From contig NC_134543.1 of the NCBI RefSeq assembly GCF_050624435.1, positions 123,580,475-123,644,474 of the forward strand: a stretch of DNA of 64,000 nucleotides, given 5' to 3'. Under the pieces are notes generated by a model that saw nothing but the letters and a program-made list of their open reading frames with translations, did not search any database and had not been told where the DNA came from. The position numbers were made by a program, and so were the translations under genes. Position 1 is the stretch's first letter, and every line of letters begins with the position of its first letter. Positions 21,723-36,700 of this stretch are shown here, in pieces. This stretch comes from Tenrec ecaudatus (lineage: Eukaryota > Chordata > Mammalia > Afrosoricida > Tenrecidae).

Positions 21723-24700
21723 CTGTAAAAGAAGGTCATTGTCACAATGCTGAGAGGCAAACACAAGCTCACTTGGTGGAAGAGCGGCATGAACGCAAGC
21801 ATTTGCAGAGTATGCTTGTTGGGGCTCCACGCAGATGCAGTCACCCGTGGAATGCCAAGTAAAGGCCTCCTGCCTACGGAGTGCCCTGGCTTCTGAGGGT
21901 AAGCTTCTATGTCGAGAGTTATTAAGGAGGGCTCTGGAGAGAAGTAACGGTATTGTGACCCGAGCAGACTTTTTCTGCTTCAAGAGGGTGAGGAGCTGTT
22001 AAAGGTAAGCTGTGTGTACCTTAGCTGTGGCGCTGTCCCGCAGATAGACTTTCCGGAGACAGCCTTGACTGGCGCTGTCTTTTCTGTGGAACAAACTCTG
22101 ATCCTGTTTTGAAAGAAAGGATGGCAAATGAAATGAATCTTAGAAAGAAAGTGTGAAATCATAACCTTTAATTAGATGCTTAAATGGCAATTATATTTCC
22201 TAACCAGTAGACCAACCAAACACACATATGCAGAAGTGATGCCAAATAAATCATTTTGGTATAAGGTAACGGTTCCATGTGTGACTTGCTAGAATTTATG
22301 AAATTGGATGAGTACACATCTCTCTGTACAAAATAATGGCTTTCTGCCCGTTATGATGCATGCCTACAGAGATGCCACTTGATAGTTCATCATTTCTTTG
22401 GCTGAGAGAGACAATTCTTACATAATGCAAAATACAGAGTCAATTCTCACCACTCGTGTGAGAGGACGGTGATAGCTGAGGAAACATAGTGATACAATCT
22501 TTCCTGATCTGAAGACTACACTTCCTACACCAAGACACTTTAAACCCCCGCCCACTTTGATTGTGATTTGGATAGAGTTTGCCAAGCAAATGGGTTTTCC
22601 ATTCAGCAATTGGTCCACATTTTGTTTCACAACCCTGTTTGCAATGTCGCAGCATAATTCCCGCTTCCTCCCTGAGCTTCCCATTTCCGCGTGCCCTCCT
22701 TCCCGGGCCCTCCTGCCTCCTGAGCACAGGCTACCCTGCTGCTCTCCTGTGGCTGATGGGCCTGAGGCATGCCTACCTCCCAAAAGTGCTTTACACTGTT
22801 TAGGCCTATTTTTAAAAATGGTTTTATTAGGGGCTCATACAGCTCTTATCACAATCCATACATACATCAATTATGTCAGGCACATTTGTACATTCATTTC
22901 CCTCATCATTCTCAAAATATCTGCTCTCCACTTAAGCCCCTGGCATCAGGTCCTCATTGTCCCCCTCTCTCCCTGCTACCCCCTCCCTCATGAACCCTTG
23001 ATAATTTATAAATTATTATTTTGTCATATCTTGTCCTGTCTGATGTCTCCCTTCACCCCCTTTTCTGTTGTCTGTCCCCCAGGGAGAAGGTCACATGTAG
23101 ATCCTTGTAATTGGTTCCCCCTTTCCAACCTACCCTTCCTCTATGCTCCCAGTATCGCCACTCACACCACTGGTCCTGAAGGGATCATCCTCCCTGGATC
23201 CCCTGTCTTTCCAGTTCCTATCTGTACCAGTGTACATCCTCTGGTCTAGCCAGATTTGTAAGGTAGAATTGGGATCATGATAGTGGGGGAGGAGGAAGCA
23301 TTTAAGAACTAGAGGGCAGTTGTATTTTTCATTGTTGCTACATCGCACCCTGACTGGCTGGTCTCCTCCCCGAGACCCCTCTGCCAGGGGATCTCCAGTG
23401 TAGGCCTATTTTTTTTTAAGCTGAAACTTAAGCTACGGGAACATTTGAATTTTGACACCTCACATGAGGTCATACTGTGATATGGCAGCATGTGTAAACT
23501 TCCATGAAAAGAAAAGTCGATACAAATGAAAGAATAAGAGTGCTTGTATTTCATAACTATTAAATTTTATGGTAAATGTGTTCCAGAGTTAATAGCGCAA
23601 TCATCATTTTCATTTAGGAAAAAATAGATATGTTATAGAGCTTACTGTCTTTAGAATGATAATTTGTGGTCTGTTTTTTAAAGAATGCAAAAAAGTTTAT
23701 AACATATATAATAAAAATCTTATATTTCAAAGAAAGGGTATCTGAGGACTACACAAACTATGGGATATCATTTTTGCTAATTACATGATTATAACTGAAA
23801 TTAAAGCTCCTCCATAGGAGAAGATGTAACATAGGGAAGAGAGATGTGACCATATTGTTCCGTACTTACATTATATCGGTATTCTATAAATGCCAAAGAT
23901 GACAAAACATAAGCTATTTCAGATACACATTTATGTACACCAAAGCACCTACTGAGGATCACCTAAGAACCAAGAGATAGCTAATAATAATAGAATGAGT
24001 GCCCTGATTAAATTTTTAAAAATGTAAAAATGACAAGACAACATTTTAAAAAAATCTTCTATTTAGTTGGGCTCGAGTCTACCAAAAAGAAGTAACAACA
24101 TCTTAATTCTTTCAGCAGGTAGTGCTTTTTGACTCTGCATTCACAGGCTGTCAGAAAAAGGAGAGTTAAATCAATGGCTGGCGTCACCCCTCACATAGCA
24201 GCATGTAATAATACTGGTTAAGATCATCTCTTTCACAACAGTGCACAGTTCATTGGAAAATAGGGTCTGAAAGCATTGGCCGTTGCTCATTCAACAAACT
24301 CTCGGCCCTAAAGTTTTGTTTCATCTTTTCTTACCTTCGCTGAAATTTTTAGCAGATTCTCATCCACACTAGGAGGACACAGGAAGTCCTCAAATGAACA
24401 CTGCCAGTCAATGGACATATGGCCCAGGATCTCAACTTCCTTTATACACATCACTCGTCTGTTGGGGAAAGGCAATAATTATGAATGTTCATGACAGCTA
24501 ATTTTACTCTAATATCTCACTCTGTTAATGGCAAAGGTAACTTAGTAAAATGGAACTTGGCACTTAAAAAGAAAAATAACTTACTTTGTTTTGTCTTTTT
24601 TTTAAAGCCAGATAAAGAGGAAATAGAGCATACCTAACAACTAACAAAGCTGACTTTCAAAACAATCCCCTTCTGACAATCTCACAGAATTCAGGACAGT

Positions 24701-27700
24701 AGCATTCATTCATTTTTTTGTAAGGTGACAAAAAAAAGATAACAAAATACTTAATGAGCAGGCTGTGCTCTCACCTGGGGAGCAAAAAAGGTAGAAGTCC
24801 CTCAACATGCTTTACCGGGAAAACTATTGATTGCTCTTTCCTGTCGGTCACTGGTGTCTTCTAGTCAAGAACGAATATGTGGGAAATGTCACAACTCCAA
24901 ATGTCAGCAAGGATTCACTTTAGGCTGACTAATCCATCTCAGACTTAAACACTTTAGCTTTAACACACTACATCACACCACCCTGAGCATGCCATCGCCT
25001 GCAATAAACAAAAACACACACACAAGACATCCACAGTCACTCTAGTGGCTTATCAAGAGAAAGTACCGAGATAGCCACCTTCGGTTTGAAGTTCCAATAC
25101 CAGAAAGCAGAGCCAATGAAGTAAAAGGGTTGTCGATGAACTTGACACATAATACCTAGGAAACACAGGCATGGGGCTTCCTCGGCCAGCAGGAGAGAGA
25201 CACAGAGTGAATGCTGCAGCACGATTAGGTAAGCTCTGACGAAGAAAATTCTCGGGGGCACAGGACAGAAGGATTGGCAATGTTCCTAAAGCAGGTGACT
25301 GCAGAGGCAATTCTTGAAAGGAGGGAATTCTATGGGGAAAAGGACATGATAATTCAGAAAAGAGGGAGAGTGCCGGATGGAGTGGAGTGCCGGATGAATA
25401 CAGAGGAAAGAAAAAATTCACTCAGGGTTGGACTTTGGAGAGAGAAAGAACGTGTGTGTGTGTTGCTTGTGTTTCTTTTCCTGATTTACCACCAGCACCC
25501 ACACACAAACATTCCTGATGAAATTCTGACTTGAATACACAGGTCCTGGGAAACCTTGGCTCAGTAAGTGGTGAGAGGTAGAACAGAATGGCAGCAAACC
25601 ATCCCCCGAGGAAGTTACTGCAGTAGCGGACTCAGGAGACAATGTGAGCCTCAATCAAGGACGTGGCTGTGGGTGCGAGTGCAGAAGAAAGGGTGACGGG
25701 AAAGGCAGTCCTGGGTCCAAGTAAGGTCAGCACAATTTCACCAAGGTAAATAAAGACACTTAGAATCCATGAGAAAAAGGGATGATGTGATTATTTACCA
25801 AACCATAAACACTTCTGTCTAGATAATTCTGTGAATGATTTCACTTCTTCTGATGAAGCTTCTCTTTAAAGAAGCAGGCTGGTCTAACAGTTTGAATCCT
25901 ACGTCCCAACCTTCCTTCCTCTCCGACCCAAGCAACTATTTTATTTGTTGAGGGATATAATGCAGATTCTTCCTGCTGTCAATACTTTTCTCTAATCCTA
26001 ATCCCTACTTCCCTACTCCTACAAAACATATCACTCAGAAGGTTCTAAAGTTTATTAGTCAACAACTACCACTTTGTAGGTATTAATTTAGGGTAAATCG
26101 CAGAAAAAAGGAAGGACCAAAAATACAATATAGACAAATGATGTGTGGGGCCCTACAGGAGATGTAGGGCTCACCCCTGAGTAACAAAGGAAGAAACTGA
26201 GATACTACAAACCTCACATCCTAAAGAAACCCAGTTGATAAACAGAGAGATAAACAAAAATGATAAAAACATGGTTCAATGACCAAGGAAAATATGAAAG
26301 AAAAGGAAAATCCGTGAGCTCAAAGACAACCATGAGAACTACAGCCAACAAGAGAAACAATCAACCAAATATGCAAAAGAATCCCAAGATAAGAATGACG
26401 TGGGACATCATCAAGAGAAACAGCCTGTGTTTCATTGGAATCCTGGAATGGGAAGAATCAAACACATCTACAGAGAAAATGGTAAGAGAATTCCTGGTTG
26501 AAAAGTTCCCTAATATCACAAAGCAGGAGACAGTAACTATTCAGGAGACAGAGTGCCCCAAATGGAATAAAATCCAGAAAAAAGCTATCAAGTCAAATGA
26601 TCCAAGTTCAAGGAAAAGGAGAGACTCTTGAGGGCAGCTAGAGCAAAAGAACTTGACCCACAAAGGAGACCCTACAAGGATCAGCTCGGACATCTCAACA
26701 GAAACTAGGCAAGCAAGAAGACAACAGAGCCACATATACCGAATTTTGAGAGAAAGTAACTGTCAACCAAGAATCCAGCAAGCATGAAGGAGAGATAAAA
26801 GTACTCCCAAACTAAGAAAAACTTTAAAAATTCACACAAACAAAACAAGCATTAAAAAGAAAAAAACATTAACTGGATCTCTCTGGTCAGAAAATCAACA
26901 ACAGTACACAAACATGGAACCACCACAATGTACAATGCCTCCCAGAAACCAACACACTGAAAAAACACCACAGATCTAGAGGGAGAACAAAGATAAAAAT
27001 AAACACAACACACACCCCCAAAGTACCAAATACAAATACTACAAAATGACACCAACAAATTCACATTTATCAATAAAAATAACAATGGATTAAATGTGCC
27101 AATCAAAAGACAAAGCCTCAGGCTGGATTAGGAAATGAGTCATCAATAGGCTGTCTTCAAGAGATACACCTCAAACTCACAAACACAAACAGGATTGGAA
27201 GATGAAGAAAACCCCGGCAAGCCAATGGCAACCAAAAAGCGCAGGAGTGGCAATATTCATCTATGATAAAATAAGTCAATTTTTCCAAATGTCACTTGAA
27301 GTCAATACCTATTAGTAACCATTAGAGTTGCCTTCTTAGTTCCTGGAATGTTACAGTGGTATCTGTAAGTCTCTTCTTCTAGCTTTTTGACACGATTCTG
27401 AAAAGGAAACAGGTTTAAGACTTGGGAAAACATCCAAATAGTATTTCCAATGGTTTGTATTAGTTAATTATGATAAAGGTGCTAGTTAATTTTAATAAAG
27501 GTTTATTAAAAGCACAATTCTACATATTAATCTATGACACTAGAAAATACTGTATCATGTTCATAAATTAACTTCCATTGTCTTAGAAGACAAATATATA
27601 GATTAAATGCTTACCAAGTGATTTTCCAGGTAAAATATATTTCGTGCCATAATAACTTTGAAATACGTAAAAATATCTAGCAGAAGCCATCACACAGTTC

Positions 27701-30700
27701 CATTAATAAGCATGAGTGCATCTTAACAGAAAACGGATACATTATCATGGCACAGGATGACATCTGCTGCACTGTCACAGTGGGGATCTCTGACCCACGT
27801 GCAGCAGAATGCACAATCTGGACCGGTGCTGCCGCAACCTTTTCCAGAGGAGCGATCAGCTTTCCTGTCAGCTTTTTAAAAAGGGATCTATGGTCTCTCT
27901 CAAAGGTTGGGTACCATTGATTTTCAGAGAGGTCCGTACGACACACAAACTAAGAGTCCAGGAAAACTTATATTTACTGCTTTTGAAGACTTAGTTTTAC
28001 AGATTAAACATGCAGGAGAAGCACATGTCTGTATGGAAATACATTGCTGACACAGAAAAAAAATGTAGTGACAGGATTAATGCAAACTAATTTCTCGATT
28101 TCAAAACAGCTGGCAGTGTTCATTGCTAAGGACATGTACATGCAAGTATAACGGGTTCACATTAAAACACATTTATTTTCCTTCTCAACTGCTTCAAAAT
28201 GATTATGACTTACACTAGTCAATGCACTGACATTAAAAACAAAAGTATGATTCTATAAAGAATGCTGATGAAATGTTATACTGACTTTATAATGTGTGAC
28301 TACAGATTAGGAGATAAAATACTTGAAAGGACAGAATCTAAGTACACTGAATAAATACCTAATAAATAAAGCCTTAAAATGTACAACCAAGAATACAATA
28401 TCATTAAAAAGATCATAAGCAAGGAAAGCACAATTAAACATTATCAACTCAATGCCTAAGTGCACTTGGTCCCGTCATTCCTTTAGGATTACAGAAAGTC
28501 ATCAGCGGGAAGGTAAGTCCCTGGGGAAGAATTGGAGTTTCATCTGCAGAATGAGCATCAGAGAGGAGTCCAGTTTGCACATCAATAGTCACATGTTTTA
28601 TATTTTGGCTGTGTGAATTAGATAAAAAGCATTATTATTTATGCCTTACTTCTTCAAAGGGAAAAAAACGGGAAGCAAATCTAATTATTTGGAGGACTAA
28701 TTTTCATCTCTGAAATTGAGCAGCAGTGATCAGGCCCCGCTCCATCGCCTGTGTGTTCTTGTGGACAGAGGACTGCACTTCCCAGCAGGGCTCCACTGGG
28801 CTCTTCCCAGGTCCTCCCTGGGCTCAGAAAAGAAGCTGGAGCATATCTGAATTGTTAAAATGTGAGTGAACCGTTTCTAACTGAAAGAGGAAAAATCATG
28901 AGTTGAAGCCCTACTAGAAACATGATGGCCCTCTTAAAAACAAGGGTAATGGATGTGTTGCATAGCAACCAAAGCTCTTGTCCGCTGAATTTCAAGCAAT
29001 GCCAGAACGAACAGTGCTTCCTCCAGATGGGGGCCGATCCCCGAGCTTTAATGTGTCTCTCTCTGCCACCTAACACCCAATCCCACTGCCACTGAGTGGG
29101 TTTCAACCCATAGCAACCCAAAGGACAAAGGAGAGCTGCCGACTGGGGTTCCCGAGACTGTAAATTGTGGTGGAAGCAGGCAAGATCATCTTTCTTTTGC
29201 ATGAAACACTATTTTTAAAAAGCTGATTTTCGGTGCTGCTAAAATACACTGTCTTCTGAGATTAAGACATTAAGGTCCTAGAAGAGTAGCCAAGATTAGT
29301 TACCAAAATATGCAAGATCACTCCCAGAATTCACATTTAATAACTTGGCAATATGTAGCAAAAGCTCTTAACTTAGTAATTCTATTTTCAATGTTTATCG
29401 TGCATTAGTAAAATAAGGGAAATAACTTTAATGCCAGCAATGAACAACTAATATGCCAACAAGGTTACCGCAATAGAGAGAAATGCAAGAATTAAGATTG
29501 TTAAGGAAGCTTAAAGAACACGTAAAATACTGAGAGTAGCAATACCAAGAGGGGGAGGGGAAGGTAGGGGGTGAAAGGGGGAACCAGTCACAATGATGTA
29601 CATATAACCCCTTTCCAGGAAAATGGGTGAAGGGAGACAGCAGTCAGTATAAGACATGGGAAAAAAATTATAAATTATCAAGGGTTCACGAGGGAGGGAG
29701 GGAGAGAGGGGAGGAGGGAAATGAACTGATACCAAGGGTTCAAATAAAAAGAAAATGTTTTGAAAATGATGATGGCAACAAAAGTACTTGACACAGTGCA
29801 TGTCTGCATAGATTGTGCGAGCCCCTGGTAAAATGATTTTTTTAAGAGTAATTATCTAGAAGAAAAGGGGTAATTCAAAACACCCACAAATAAACTATGT
29901 AGCATGCTCCCAAACCCAAGGTCTAGGAAAATACCATTTTGTAATGCAGTGCGTTCTTCATATTGAGGCGTGTTGTTGTAGTTGGTCCCTTAAGGATAGA
30001 AGTTTTTGGATGTACAAAGGGGGAAACATCCAACTGTCATATCAAACATATGTTATCCAACTAACTGGTTATAGCAAGGTCAATCATCCATGCCTAATCT
30101 TCCTGACCATGGGGGAAAAAAAACCCACAATTTCTCATTCATATGCAATCATTCTCCTTCCTCCAGTGGTCGAAGCAGTAAGTTAAAGTTTAAAAGTTTG
30201 TCTAATATCATAAAAAATCAGGCACAAAAAAACTGAAGATGACTATATAATTTGCTAACATACTAAAAGGTTTCCTATTAGTAGTGCTTTATGACATGTA
30301 GTTTTTAGAAATCACAGTCATATGGGAAGAGGTAACATTAACAGAGAAACAAAAAGTAAGAAGAAAAATTTAATGAGTTAACAGAGTTCTTAAAAATAGT
30401 CTTAATAAAATCTAAATCTATCCAGGAAAATTAAAAATCACTACATTTACCTAAGAAGGGACAGTAATTATTAGTGATGACTTAAGCAACATATTTAATT
30501 AGTTATTGTGCTTGAGCCTCACAGAAAATTTTATCTGTATGTGACAGTTTTGTAACCCTCAATTATCTAGGCACAAGAAAAGTTTGTCAATTACAGTTCC
30601 AGGCTGTCTTTGTATGTCACTCTTGCTTCAATTTATACTTTTCAAAAACTAGTTTTATATACGAGGGGATCCTCCGCCCCAGCCCCTCAAAATGGAATTG

Positions 30701-33700
30701 TGTTGGGAAGAGCATTGCTTCACATTTTTCCCACTAGGCGAGCATCCAGCAACTTCCTGTGAGTTAGTGCACCCAGTGGCATCGTCTGGGAAGGTTCTCT
30801 CTGGTCACAGTGAATTTTTTTGTAAAAGCAGTTTCACTCGAATCTCATTTTTTGTGATGGGTGATTTAAGAAACCAGCGTGCAGTTGTGAAATTTCGTTT
30901 CCTGCTCGGGAAAAAATGCTGCAGAAACTGTTGTGAAGCTGAATGCAGCTTACAAGGACAGCATTATGGGAAATATTCACTGTACAAGAGGTTTTCTCAT
31001 TTCAAATAAAGTGAAATGTCAATTGATGACAAATTTCATTGTGGATGTCTATCAACTTACCAAACAGAAGAAAATGTCTACTCGTAGTGCATTTGGTCAG
31101 ACTGCTAATCAAGTTTTCTATTTAGAGGTTCTGTATAGACTGTATAACAGTTTATGACAAAAAAAGGCCTGATTTGTGGCACACGGGGGACAGGTTTTGC
31201 CACCACAACCATGCATGCAGCCATCTCAGTGCACCACTTTGTGGCAAAAAAGAGCATGCCTTCTCTTGCTCCACACACCTGACCTCGCTCCATGTGACTT
31301 CTTTTTGCTTCAGCAAATAAAGAAGGATATGTAAGGACAGTGAATTGAAGCCGTACAAGACGTGAAGATAAAAATGAGGGAAGGGCTGTCAGCCATGCAA
31401 ATAGGTGAGTCTGAAAAATGTTTCCAAGAATGGAACCACAGATTTGACAAATGTATTAAGTGTAATGGAGAGTGCTTTGATGGTGATAAGGTTGTTTTGT
31501 AAAAACAAAAACCTTAAATATCTAGCTTTGGGGGGGAAAGTCCAGTTTTCTTGGTGTACCCCTAGTATAATACAAATTAACAGAAAAGCAGGAAATTTGC
31601 TAACTAAATACTTAAATACTGCTAAGACAAATGAAACACTCCTATCTTGTACTAAAAAATATATAACCATCACTTATCATTTTAAAAATCAACTATGGGA
31701 ACATTAGTATCAAAATGATAATTTAGTCTTTTTTTCTCATTAAGATAATGAATCCTTTGTCTTGACTTAAAAGCAATTTTTGTTGACTTATAAAAACGAT
31801 GTCTAAATATGCAAGTATCACATAAGTAATTTCCCTGATAACATGTTCAACTTCTATTTATACTAATCAAATCTTAACAATCATGAAATAAATATAATCA
31901 ACAAGGAGATTCAATTTTTCTCAAGCATAAATACTAAAAACTGGGACTGATGCAGTATAACATAACTATAAAATGATTGCTGTTTATTTAGCAAGAACAC
32001 TGAGCATTTAAAACAACAACAAAAAAGAGAGCAGGGAAATATTCTCAAAATTCATGTACCAACTTTTCTCTGAGGCCTAATTACAGATCCAACATCGATG
32101 ATATTTTCTACTACAGGCCCAAGTCTCGTAAGTTCAATAAATTAAGATGGTTTATGAAACAACAAGCTATGGGATTCCATCAGTAGGATTCACAAACATA
32201 AGGGCCACAGTCACTAGATTTGAACATAATTGCCCCCTTTTAAAAAACATTTTACCTGAAATTCACATGATTATCATAAGAAAAGATTTAAAATTTTTAA
32301 ATGATAACAAAACATGTGCTTCTAGAGCTCAATAAAGTCTTTCAAGCCACTCAATGGAGACGAGAGCTGCTTCCCAAATCTTTAATCTTTATGTTGATGT
32401 CTTATTCCTGTACAGAATTACCAGGAATGCCACCGGCTTTATTCCTAGTTGAGCCCCTACTAACAGAAGAGTCCGATGAAGGTGAGACTTGTTTATATAC
32501 ATATATATAAAATTGACCCTCAACCCACGTAATTCAAAGTCAACTAATAACCACAGTTTTGTTTTGATTTTTAAGGATGAAATCAAGTAGTAGTATAAGA
32601 AACATTTACTCCTGTATTTCCAGTTCTTGCTGTGTAGGCAGAAAAAGAAAGAAAATAAAGTTAGAAGCATGCAGAAAGATAAAATATAATCACATATAAT
32701 AAAATCCAAAGGCTAAGAACAATGAAGAATCAATCACTTTATTTAAAAATCGAAGTATGAAAATATGAATAAACTTCTTTTGGAAGAAAGTCTGTCATGG
32801 AGGGAGAACAGTGATTTATAAACATATACATATCAATTAAATGCAGTAAAGTTAAATCTAAAAGATATGAAAAAAATCTTTTTTAAAAATTAAAGTTTAA
32901 AAATATAGAAATAAACTAATTCGGTGTCAGGAAAATGCCAGCGATGCAGGGTTAACAGCAGTAACTAAATGAGCGACCATAGAAAGGGTCGTACAGCCCA
33001 CAGCTCTTCTATGATCGTCCTTTCTGTGCCAACACACTTTGTTCTTGAGAAAACGAAAAGCCATGGTCATTTCCCATATTATGCTGCAACAAAACCAGAT
33101 ATTCAAATCCTGACCTACAAACCGTGTTCCCAGTGCATGCCCCATGAAGTCCATGAATTAGGAACTCAGAAATAATAAAATCCTGGTCGTGACCATAAAG
33201 AATAAAACTTACCTCAAATAATTCAGAGCCCTCAGATTCCTGCCTGTCATATGGCCGAATGATGCCATCTTCGTGAATCAGGCGAGGGGGGCGGAGGCTG
33301 GACACCTCCTCAGTTGATTCTGCTGCCCTACACAAGGCAAAGAATATAACAAAATATGTCAGAACCTTTCAAAATGGTACGCACGTATACATTGATTAAA
33401 CTGTGTTACATCTCACGAGGCACCAGGACTTGAGAAAGCAATCAAAGTAACTTAAAATAGCTTGATCAAAATGATGCAACAGATATTATAAACAAATCCG
33501 TTCAACTCCCCCACACCAGCACTTTTTTTTTTCCTTAAGAAAATATCCAAAAAAAATTACAAGCAGATAGAAGGCTGTCTTAGTGAGCGCCTAGTGTGGG
33601 CGCTCAGCTGAAACTCGCTGGTGCTTGAAACACTGGTGTCGCAGCTCGAGCTGCATACGAGCGATGCTATGGGGTCACTGACGATTCGAAGGCCACTCAC

Positions 33701-36700
33701 AGCACCAAGCAACAACCACAACGACAACAGGTGGTCTGCTCCTTGCGTCCGTGATGTTCTGCACAGTGCCTGGCAAGTAATAGGTACCAGAAAACATGTG
33801 CCGAACGAATGAAAAATCAAACCATAAAAAAGGCCTCGCCCGTTCTGGTGGCACTCCACCCTGTGAACCTCATTGCCGTCCGTCAATCGTTAAGATCCTT
33901 ACAGGCAAAGGAGTTGACCTACTGTGTGTCCTCAGCGAGAACGAGCACACAGACACAGACCTTATGCGTAGTATGGACTCAATTACCTCTGGATTCCTTG
34001 GAAGGTGCTGCTAGCCATATCTATAATTCCCCCCGTCGGACGAGCCACGGCACCTACAAGCCCTTTGCCAATTCCTTTAAAGAATCCAGCAGCTCCCTCT
34101 TTTTTGGCACCTTTACAAAGGCAAATACAATGAATAAATAAAGACATATTTGACAGTAAGTCAGATGAATGCAACAAACACCTGAGCCAGGTACTGCGCT
34201 GTTTGACCCAGGTGGCTTCTGGGCTTTGGTTTTCTAAAGTTGAATTTAGCCCTAGCATAGGAAGACATGAGCTCTCAAAGCATGGGCCCTATTAGAAAAG
34301 CAAATTACTAGGCTCCACCTCAGACCTACTGAATCAGAAACTGTGGAGAGACCCAGCACCCATGTCTTAACAAACACTCCCAGAAATCTTGAGGCTGTAT
34401 AAATCAGTAGCTGTGAGTGGAAACTGTGTACATTAAATGGTTTTTAGTATGTGCGGTGTTACAGTACAAGCAACCATTTCTGAAAGTGCTCCTGAGCAAT
34501 CACTGACTTCCCCCATCTCTCTCTACACCAGTCCTAAGCATCTAACTACCCTTCTTCCATCTTTCGTAGCCTGCCTTCTCTCTAGAGAGTCTGGATGAAT
34601 TCTGGACAGTTCATACAAATGTCTTTGCAAAAAAACCCAAAAATTATCACTATGTTTTTAAGGTACATCCATTTAGTGAACGTATCAGCACTTCAGTTCC
34701 TATTTATGGCCGAATAATATTCTACTGCATGCCTAGATAACCATCTACTTAACTACTCACCAAGAGATGGGCATTTGGGTTCTTCCCAGTTTTTCAATTG
34801 TAAGAAGAATACTGCTCTGAGCATGCATGTAAAGGTTTTCTGTGTAACTATGCTTTCATTTCTATAGGAAGCATATCTAAGAGCAGGGTTTCTGTTGACA
34901 TAAAGGTACTTTATGCACACCTCCTGAAGAATTGCCAGCTTGTTTTACAAAGTGTTACATCATTTTACATTTCCATCAGCAGTGTGTAAGTTTCACCGCT
35001 TCCACATGCCACTGAACCATCCTGACTGTTGACATCTAGTCCTCTCTAACTCATGTAGCCGTCTGAACCGCTGCCCAGGCCTGCTTCATTCCCCAGTCGT
35101 TGATCTGCTGGAGTCCATGGCTGCAGCCCCTGTGCCAATCCATCTTTCGGGGTGTCTTCTTCTTTTCCACTGACCTTCTATTTTGCCAAGCCTAATGCCT
35201 TCCCTCCGGGGCCAGTTCCTCCTTTGGAGAACATGTCAAAGTTTTTGAGATAAAGTGTTAATAGCCTCAGTCTATTTTTTAATTGGCTCCTTGGGGACAC
35301 GGCAGGGAAGGTTGGGAAATGAGGAGCTAACAAGGATGAGTTCAAGACTGAAGAAAGTGTTCTAAAACGGATTCTGGTGGTGATTGTCCAGCTCTGCATG
35401 TGACTGGACTACTGGACTGCATGATATGCAAATGATATACCAGTAAAACTGTTGAAAATAAAGTGAATGAAAGAAATAACCATGTAAATGCTAAAGAGAT
35501 TTCAAAGGGTGTCCTCCCTCAGTACCCTTGGGTCTTGATTGCGTAGGCTCATGCTGAGCCGGCTGACTGTTGAGCAGTGCTTCCTGATACAGTAACCCTG
35601 GCATCTGTCCCCTTCCGTCTCCCTTTGATGCTTTCTGCACCAGTCAATACTTTCCTCATGGAATCCTTCAATATTACAATCAACACTTGAATGTTTACTT
35701 CAGCTTGAGAAATGGCAAATGCGCTTTTACCTTCTGCTTTTCTAAGTCCACGTGTCTGCACAATTTGTTACAATACTTTACTTTGCCTTCTCAAGACACC
35801 CTTTGAGCAAGGAACCATTACTCCAGTTACCATCTCCACAGCTTCACCTAGCCTCGGTTTCCGATACAGAAAACCATTCTTAAGCTGATGCCAGGGGCTT
35901 GGGTGGAGAGCAAATGTTTGGAGAATGATGAGGGCAATGAATGTACAAAGGGGCTTTACACAATTGATGTATGCATGGATTGTGATAAGAGTTGTATGAG
36001 CCCCTAATAAGATGTTTTAAAGAAATAAATAAATGGAAAAAAGGAAACCATATATATTTTTAAAACTTAATAAAACAGATAAAAACATCAATCAAAAAAG
36101 TAGAAAATATTAAAAACTAGAACAAATTTAAATGTATCATAGGGAGATCAAATGATAGAGTGCTACAACTTAACCTAACTACATCTTCAACAATCCACTT
36201 CCTAACGCAGTCTGCATGTTGGCGAGACTATTCGCACCCCTGATCCATGGTCGGAGGGATTCACCAGGGTCCTCATCCACGTGTATTTTCTCTTCATTTT
36301 TTTTAACTGAAACAGCTGTAAAGTGAATCAATCAAAGGGGTAATCAAATGATACTACCTTTGTCTGCCATAATCAAGTTTATAATGCTCTGTCTGAAAAC
36401 AGGGCAATTCACATCCCTCAGCTATGCTCAGAGGGGATTTTCCTGAGACTTCAAGCATGTGTGGACCCTGCAAATGGATTCTGGGCTTCCACTGTCATCC
36501 ATCACAGCCTTCTGCAAACCAGGTATTCCCAATTTAAGCTCTGGTAGCTTCTACATGTTTAAGAACAAGCTTCATAGTCTCTTAGGGCATCCAAGATGGT
36601 CTTATCTTTCTTTACTGTATTTTAAATTTTTCTTTCTGCATGTTTGCTGTCTTCTTACAACTTGTCTGATCTTCCGTCATTAGTGTTCCATGTGTCAAAT

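Noticed and set aside
22557-23249. 230-codon plus-strand open frame
   Set aside because: Most of it is the antisense of an L1 3'UTR (22,814-23,400).
26260-26631. 123-codon open frame as a host gene
   Set aside because: It is ORF1-like text of a HAL1/L1 element on the strand opposite to VPS13C.
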